From JACVRW01 sp034664125 (lineage in GTDB: Bacteria; Actinomycetota; Thermoleophilia; Solirubrobacterales; Thermoleophilaceae), in assembly GCA_034664125.1 (NCBI GenBank), contig JAXDIG010000025.1:1-64000 (forward strand): a DNA stretch of 64,000 bases. The letters run 5' to 3'. The position numbers were made by a program, and so were the translations under genes. The notes beneath the pieces are model-generated. The model was not told where the DNA came from and did no database searches. It worked only from the letters and a program-made list of their open reading frames with translations. Positions 59,994 to 64,000 of this stretch are shown here, piece by piece (the first letter of the stretch is position 1; the number at the start of each line of letters is the position of its first letter).

Positions 59994-61457
59994 GTGATCG
60001 ACGTCTTTCTCGCGCAGGTGTCGAATCTGAAGGACGCGGCCAGCGCCCAGTCGCAGACGCTCGACAGCGCCATCCTCGGGGAGCAGTTCTACTTCTGGAC
60101 AGTCGTCCTGATGTGGCTGATCCACGCGGGCTTCATGACGTACGAGGCCGGGGTCGCGCGCCGCAAGAACGTGATGGCGACGGCGATGAAGAACATCCTC
60201 ACGATCGCCGCCGTCACGCCGACCTTCTACTACTTCGGCTGGTGGATCTACAACTGCAACCAGCCCGGCCTGCCGATCGGCCCCAACTCGTCCGACTTCA
60301 CGGCCGCGGCCTGCCAGGGCGGCATCCCCTGGAGCGACGCGTTCGGGCCGAACCTGACGAACAACATCAACCTGATCTTCTTCCTGGCGTTCCTGCTGTT
60401 CTCCTGGACGACGGCGTCGATCATGTCGGGAGCGCTGCTGGAGCGCGTGCGCCTGTCCGCCTACCTCGTGCTCGCGGCGATGCTCGGCTCGGTCGTGTGG
60501 ATCCTCGACGCCGCCTGGGGCTGGAGCGCCGGCGGCTGGCTGACGCTGCGCTTCGGCTTCCATGACTCGATCGCGTCGGCGGTGGTGCACGGCGTCTCCG
60601 GTGCCTTCACGCTCGGGGTCCTCTTCCAGTTAGGACCCCGAATAGGGAAGTACACGAAGGAAGGACTCGCCCGGACCTTCCGGCCCAACAACCTGCACAT
60701 CACCCTGCTGGGGCTGATGCTGATCTTCACGGGCTTCTACGCCTTCTACGGGGCGTGCCTCGTGATCGCGTCGACCGCCTTCCCGGGCTGGGCCACGATC
60801 TACCTGAGTCCGACGACGCTCGGCTCGATCACGATGGTGATCACGTTCGGCTTCGCCGGCGGCTTCACGGGCGGATACTTCGCCAGCCGCGGTGACCCGT
60901 TCTGGACGGTGTCGGGCGGCCTCGCCGGCGTGATCGGCGTGTCCGCCGGCGCGGACGTCTACGCGCCCACGCTGGCGTACCTGCTCTCGGCGCTGACGGC
61001 GGTCTGCGCGGTCTACGCCGGCAACTGGATCGAGAAGAAGGGGCGCGTGGACGACGTGGTCGGCGCGGTCGGCGTGCACGGCGTGTCCGGGTTCCTGGGC
61101 GTCCTCTGGGTCGGCGTGTTCGCCGCCGGGTATCCGACCGGCGTGAACAACGTCGACTCCAGCATCGGAGGCCAGCTGATCGGCATCGCGACCTTCGTCC
61201 CGCTCGGCTTCCTGAGCGGCTGGGTGTCGGCGTGGATCCTCAAGAAGCTGAACCTGCTGCGGGTGCCGCCGGAGGTTGAGATCGCCGGGCTGGACACGGT
61301 CGAATACGCGCCGGACATCTACCTGCCGGAGGTGGGCGTCGTGCCCGCCAAGCTGATAGAGCCCGACGGCACGCTCGTCGAGGCCGACCCTCTCATCCTC
61401 GAAGAGGCTCTCGAGCTGATGGGCGACGAACGCGAACGCGAACGGATCGGGACCTAA
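59994..61457 (+). CDS. amt: Ammonium/methylammonium transporter Amt
   Basis: The 487-residue protein has 11 hydrophobic segments with the pore His residues in SAVVHGVSGAFTLG and GVHGVSGFLGVLWVG, and the Amt marks MTYEAGVARRKNVMATAMKN and FTGFYAFYGACLV. GTG 59994 is preceded by GGTGGAGGGG. The C-terminal tail of some 50 residues is acidic and longer than usual. No glnK (PII) gene is next to it. Amt channels also carry methylammonium, which suits the methylamine genes. Confidence 0.92.
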   Translation: MIDVFLAQVSNLKDAASAQSQTLDSAILGEQFYFWTVVLMWLIHAGFMTYEAGVARRKNVMATAMKNILTIAAVTPTFYYFGWWIYNCNQPGLPIGPNSSDFTAAACQGGIPWSDAFGPNLTNNINLIFFLAFLLFSWTTASIMSGALLERVRLSAYLVLAAMLGSVVWILDAAWGWSAGGWLTLRFGFHDSIASAVVHGVSGAFTLGVLFQLGPRIGKYTKEGLARTFRPNNLHITLLGLMLIFTGFYAFYGACLVIASTAFPGWATIYLSPTTLGSITMVITFGFAGGFTGGYFASRGDPFWTVSGGLAGVIGVSAGADVYAPTLAYLLSALTAVCAVYAGNWIEKKGRVDDVVGAVGVHGVSGFLGVLWVGVFAAGYPTGVNNVDSSIGGQLIGIATFVPLGFLSGWVSAWILKKLNLLRVPPEVEIAGLDTVEYAPDIYLPEVGVVPAKLIEPDGTLVEADPLILEEALELMGDERERERIGT

Positions 61458-61466
61458 GGAGGCGGG

Positions 61467-61799
61467 ATGCCAGGGATCATCAACAGCGCGCCCGACTGCG
61501 TCACGCACGTCGAGGGAGCCAAGCCGGCGGACGACATCGCCGACTTCATCCTCCAGGCGAACTACCAGGACTGCGCCGGGTTCATGACCTTCGGCCCGGG
61601 CTCGACCTACGGAGACGGGGGCACCGGCGCCGCCGGGTCCTACATGGTCCTCACGTGGATCGGGATCGCGTTCATGGTGGCGGTGTTCGTCGCCTGGGTC
61701 GCCTTCGAGAACCGCAGGGTGCTCGAATACGCGCTCAAGTACCCACTCGGGAAGAAGGCCGACGGACCTCCGCCCCAACCCGGCGTCGCACGCCAGTAG
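61467..61799 (+). CDS. Hypothetical protein after amt with one membrane helix
   Basis: The 110-residue protein has about 50 polar residues with Cys in SAPDCVTH and NYQDCAGF. A single membrane helix (YMVLTWIGIAFMVAVFVAWVAF) and a basic tail (ALKYPLGKKADGPPPQPG) follow. A GGAGG precedes ATG. The 9-base gap to amt suggests one transcript. The two Cys outside the helix could form a disulfide. Confidence 0.6.
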   Translation: MPGIINSAPDCVTHVEGAKPADDIADFILQANYQDCAGFMTFGPGSTYGDGGTGAAGSYMVLTWIGIAFMVAVFVAWVAFENRRVLEYALKYPLGKKADGPPPQPGVARQ

Positions 61800-61808
61800 G
61801 AGACAGCC

Positions 61809-61967
61809 ATGAATGGAAGAAGACGCCAGATCGAGTTCCCGGGCCTGCGGGGGCACTCCAAGGCTTTCGAGAACACCATGCTTGCCATTTCGATCGCGCT
61901 TGCGATCCTGGTGCTCGTGATCGTGCTGTTCACGAACATCGGGAACGAGTTCCGTCCAACCGCCTGA
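61809..61967 (+). CDS. Small membrane protein, 52 residues
   Basis: MNGRRRQIEFPGLRGHSKAF begins a 52-residue product with one hydrophobic helix (MLAISIALAILVLVIVLF) and a short NEFRPTA tail. TAGGAGACAGCC supplies a good SD at proper distance. It lies 9 bases after the preceding gene. Amt-linked small proteins of this kind could act as channel partners, which is an inference. Confidence 0.55.
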   Translation: MNGRRRQIEFPGLRGHSKAFENTMLAISIALAILVLVIVLFTNIGNEFRPTA

Positions 61968-62013
61968 CGCAACTCAGGGCCGGCCGCTCCAGAGCCGGTG
62001 GCTGCGCGCCGGC

Positions 62014-62310
62014 GTGATCGTCGCGCTGTTTGCGCTGACCTTCCTCGTCTCGCGCACCTGCCAGAAGGATCACGTACGGCTCACCAAGGACCAGGCGATC
62101 GCGACCGCCGAGCGGCAGATCGACTTCAAGCCCACCCGCACACAGATCCGGTTCCTGCGACAGGGCCTCGGCTCGAAGCCCTTCTGGATCGTGTCCCTGT
62201 CGATCCCCTTCCGCGGCTCGCAGCTGAACACACAGCGGTTCAAGGAGCTCGCCGTCGTGGAGATCGACGCGAACACCGGGAAGGTGACCAACGTCCGCGT
62301 GCAGCGCTGA
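62014..62310 (+). CDS. PepSY-like small membrane-anchored protein
   Basis: From GTG 62014 the product has 98 residues: a membrane anchor (MIVALFALTFLVS) and a PepSY-like domain (LTKDQAIATAERQIDFKPTR, then FWIVSLSIPFRGSQLNTQRFKELAVVEIDANTGKVTNVRVQR). The SD is weak, and the open frame extends a little upstream without a good start codon. It is the last of the small genes after amt. Confidence 0.55.
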   Translation: MIVALFALTFLVSRTCQKDHVRLTKDQAIATAERQIDFKPTRTQIRFLRQGLGSKPFWIVSLSIPFRGSQLNTQRFKELAVVEIDANTGKVTNVRVQR

Positions 62311-62336
62311 CGAGGTGACTGCCAGACTGCCGCGTC

Positions 62337-62499
62337 GTGCTCACGGCCTTTGGGGCGGCAGCGGTGACGTTCATGGTGCGGCTGCCTGCTGTCGAGCGCC
62401 TACGGCTTCCTGGCCGGCACCTGGCCGTTCGGCGTGGTCGAAGCGATCTGGGCCGCGATCGCGATCCAGAGGTTCCGCACGACCCCCAGTGCGACCTAG
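62337..62499 (+). pseudogene. Decayed small membrane protein gene
   Basis: From GTG 62337 the frame reads VLTAFGAAAVTFMV; the rest, GCLLSSAYGFLAGTWPFGVV followed by EAIWAAIAIQRFR, continues in another frame to the TAG at 62497. The two parts are the start and end of a familiar actinobacterial membrane protein of about 60-70 residues (VTFMxxxYALE...LSSAYGFLAGTWPFGVVEAIWA). About 45-50 bases between are missing. Confidence 0.6.
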
Positions 62500-63638
62500 C
62501 CCGCGACCGGCGCCCGCTGCGGCTCGAGCACCTCGACCAGTGTGTCCAGCACCCGGTCCGCGGTGTCCTCGTTCGCGTTCGGGCCCATCAGGCCGACGCG
62601 CCAGATCGGCGGCGTCGCGGTTCCGAGCCCCCCGCCGACCTCCATGCCGTGCTCGGCCAGCAGCCGCCGCTGCACGTCCTTGCCGTCCACGCCGTCCGGC
62701 ACTCGCAACGCAGTGAGCGGGGCGAGCCGGTGCGCGTCCTCGGCCAGCACACCGAAGCCCGCCTCCTCGGCGCGCGATGCCAGCCGGCGGCCGGCGGCCT
62801 GGTGGCGCGCCCAGCGCGCCTCGACCCCTTCCTCCAACGTCTGGCGCAACACCTCGTGAAGGGCGTAGACGTGCAGGATCGGCGCGGTGTGGTGGTAGGC
62901 CGCGGGCCGGTCGATCCAGTAGGCGCGCAGCAGGCGCAGGTCGAGGGAGAACGGCACATCGTCCGTGCGTGCGTCGATCCGCTCGAGCGCCCGCGCCGAG
63001 AGTGCCAGCGGCGACATGCCGGGGGGCGCCCCGAGGCACTTCTGCGTGCACGAGTAGGCGTAGTCCACGCCCCATGCGTCGAAGTCCAGCTCCACCCCGC
63101 CGAGGGTCGTCACGCAGTCCGCCATCAGCAGCGTGTCGCTCCCCCGCAGCGCTTCGCCCAGCTCGGCCAGGGGGTGCTCGACCCCGGTGGAGGTCTCGCC
63201 GTGCACCACGGCCAGCAGCCGGGCGCCGGGGTTGCCCTCGAGCGCTTCGACGAGTCGCTCGTTAGGGACGTGGTGGCCCCACTCCTCGGCCACCTCGACG
63301 ACGTTGCCGCCGTGGCGCCGGGCGATCTCCGCGATGCGCGCGCCGAAGTAGCCGGACACGCCGACGATCACCGTGTCGCCGGGCTCGACGAGGTTCACGA
63401 TGCCGGCCTCCATCCCGGACGTCCCGGTGCTCTGGAGCGGCAGCACCATGCCGTCGGCGCAGCGGTACACCTGGCCGAGCATCGTCACCACCTCGTCGAG
63501 GATCGCGTGGAACTCAGGATCCAGGTGGCCCAGCATCGGCTGCCCCATGGCCGCCAGGGCGGCCGGCTCTACGTTCGTGGGGCCTGGTCCACAGAGCAGG
63601 CGCTGCGAAGGCGAGAGCGGAGCGATCGAGTCGGCCAT
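62496..63638 (-). CDS. Alanine/serine-glyoxylate aminotransferase family (PLP)
   Basis: The 380-residue class V aminotransferase has LLCGPGPTNVEPAALAAMGQPMLGHLDPEF, the PLP-phosphate region STGTSGMEAGIVNLV, DCVTTLGGVELDFDAWGVDYAYSCTQKCLGAPPG with the Schiff-base Lys, and TATPPIWRVGLMG. Members use glyoxylate as amino acceptor: serine-glyoxylate (serine cycle), alanine-glyoxylate or ureidoglycine-glyoxylate (PucG, purine breakdown). With malyl-CoA lyase in the window a C1 role is possible; a purine role cannot be excluded. ATG 63638 gives MADSIAPLSPSQRLL; ATG 63674 is an alternative. It is divergent from a GntR gene. Confidence 0.82.
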   Translation of the reverse strand: MADSIAPLSPSQRLLCGPGPTNVEPAALAAMGQPMLGHLDPEFHAILDEVVTMLGQVYRCADGMVLPLQSTGTSGMEAGIVNLVEPGDTVIVGVSGYFGARIAEIARRHGGNVVEVAEEWGHHVPNERLVEALEGNPGARLLAVVHGETSTGVEHPLAELGEALRGSDTLLMADCVTTLGGVELDFDAWGVDYAYSCTQKCLGAPPGMSPLALSARALERIDARTDDVPFSLDLRLLRAYWIDRPAAYHHTAPILHVYALHEVLRQTLEEGVEARWARHQAAGRRLASRAEEAGFGVLAEDAHRLAPLTALRVPDGVDGKDVQRRLLAEHGMEVGGGLGTATPPIWRVGLMGPNANEDTADRVLDTLVEVLEPQRAPVAG

Positions 63639-63739
63639 GAGAGCAGCCTGCCATGGCGCCATCGAGGTTTCCAAGTAAGAAAAGCCTCGACTTCATAGAG
63701 CACAGTCACTAGTACGCGAAGGGTACGATCCAGCCGCCA

Positions 63740-64000
63740 ATGACGAAACTGGCTCCAGCTGGCCGAGAGGCCAGGACCTCGCTCGTCGACGTGGCCGAGG
63801 GTGCGCTGCGCCGCTGGCTCGCCACCGGCCGGCACCGCGTCGGGGAGCGGCTGCCGCCCGAGCAGGAGCTGTCGGGGCGGCTGGGAATCTCGCGCGGGAC
63901 CCTGCGCACGGCGCTCGGGCGCCTCGAGCGCAGCGGGGAGATCGTCCGCCGGCAGGGCAGCGGCACCTACGTCGGCCAGGCCGCGTCGTGGGCGCTCGAC
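63740..64000 (+). CDS. GntR family regulator, 3' end cut by window
   Basis: MTKLAPAGREARTSLVDVAE opens the protein. A GntR winged helix follows: LRRWLATGRHRVGERLPPEQELSGRLGISRGTLRTALGRLERSGEIVRRQGSGTYVG. The first 87 residues are inside the window; the effector domain lies outside. It is divergent from the glyoxylate aminotransferase gene (start 63638) and likely controls it. Confidence 0.85.
   Translation, partial: MTKLAPAGREARTSLVDVAEGALRRWLATGRHRVGERLPPEQELSGRLGISRGTLRTALGRLERSGEIVRRQGSGTYVGQAASWALD

Overview
The window is GC-rich DNA (about 70% or more) with very short intergenic gaps and many GTG starts. Genes overlap as ATGA, GTGA or TGATG. The gene content (PucR-type regulators, type III glutamine synthetase, HD-LuxR regulator, DrrAB and NodIJ-type ABC exporters, DHA2 pumps, NXXVXXXDVXDG-repeat exported protein) points to a high-GC actinobacterium. 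A member of the Thermoleophilia/Solirubrobacterales is my best guess; this is an inference from style and no rRNA gene is present to confirm it. I saw no tRNA, rRNA, CRISPR array, insertion sequence or phage gene.

Layout. 1-13.6 kb: assorted accessory genes, namely a DUF1501 protein cut by the window edge, a small cupredoxin, a hydrolase, a VOC dioxygenase, an amidohydrolase, two convergent anti-sigma-type ATPases, a DrrAB-like exporter, a LysE exporter, a secreted beta-propeller, two SDR proteins, and a broken GNAT gene. 13.6-25.5 kb: a NodIJ-like exporter, type III glutamine synthetase, an HD-LuxR regulator beside a periplasmic-binding-fold protein that lacks a signal peptide, a quinone oxidoreductase, a DEAD-box helicase, a fatty-acid desaturase and a PucR regulator. 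25.5-36.2 kb: a MarR-DHA2-DHA2 efflux operon, a two-component system with a secreted partner, an intradiol dioxygenase-like exported protein, phenylalanine hydroxylase divergent from an Lrp/AsnC regulator, and a glycosyltransferase.

36.3-55.8 kb is the centre of interest. It holds an apparent N-methylglutamate route for methylamine oxidation. gmaS makes gamma-glutamylmethylamide. mgsABC (a split glutamate-synthase-like enzyme) would make N-methylglutamate. A four-subunit SoxBGAD-type enzyme would oxidise N-methylglutamate and put the methyl carbon on tetrahydrofolate. fhs and purU release formate from formyl-tetrahydrofolate, and a molybdenum NAD-linked formate dehydrogenase (three structural genes plus fdhD) oxidises formate to CO2. 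Ten genes on the minus strand from 50184 down to 37343 (soxD-soxA-soxG-soxB-fhs-fdhB-FeS gene-fdhA-fdhD-lysR) look like one transcription unit. A malyl-CoA lyase gene lies at the far end and meets lysR head to head. A glyoxylate aminotransferase lies at 62.5-63.6 kb; both enzymes also occur in the serine cycle. The one step of the oxidation line not encoded here is methylene-H4F dehydrogenase/cyclohydrolase (folD).

55.8-64 kb: a terminator after gmaS, a cation/proton antiporter operon, a GAF-PucR regulator divergent from an Amt ammonium (and probably methylammonium) transporter, three small membrane or exported proteins after amt, a decayed small gene, the aminotransferase and a GntR regulator cut by the window end.

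Sequence-level oddities include a 51-bp extragenic repeat present once near 12.9 kb and once near 51.2 kb, a GNAT gene whose missing middle appears to read on the opposite strand, and AT-rich palindromes at the soxD/purU divergent promoter and between soxB and fhs.
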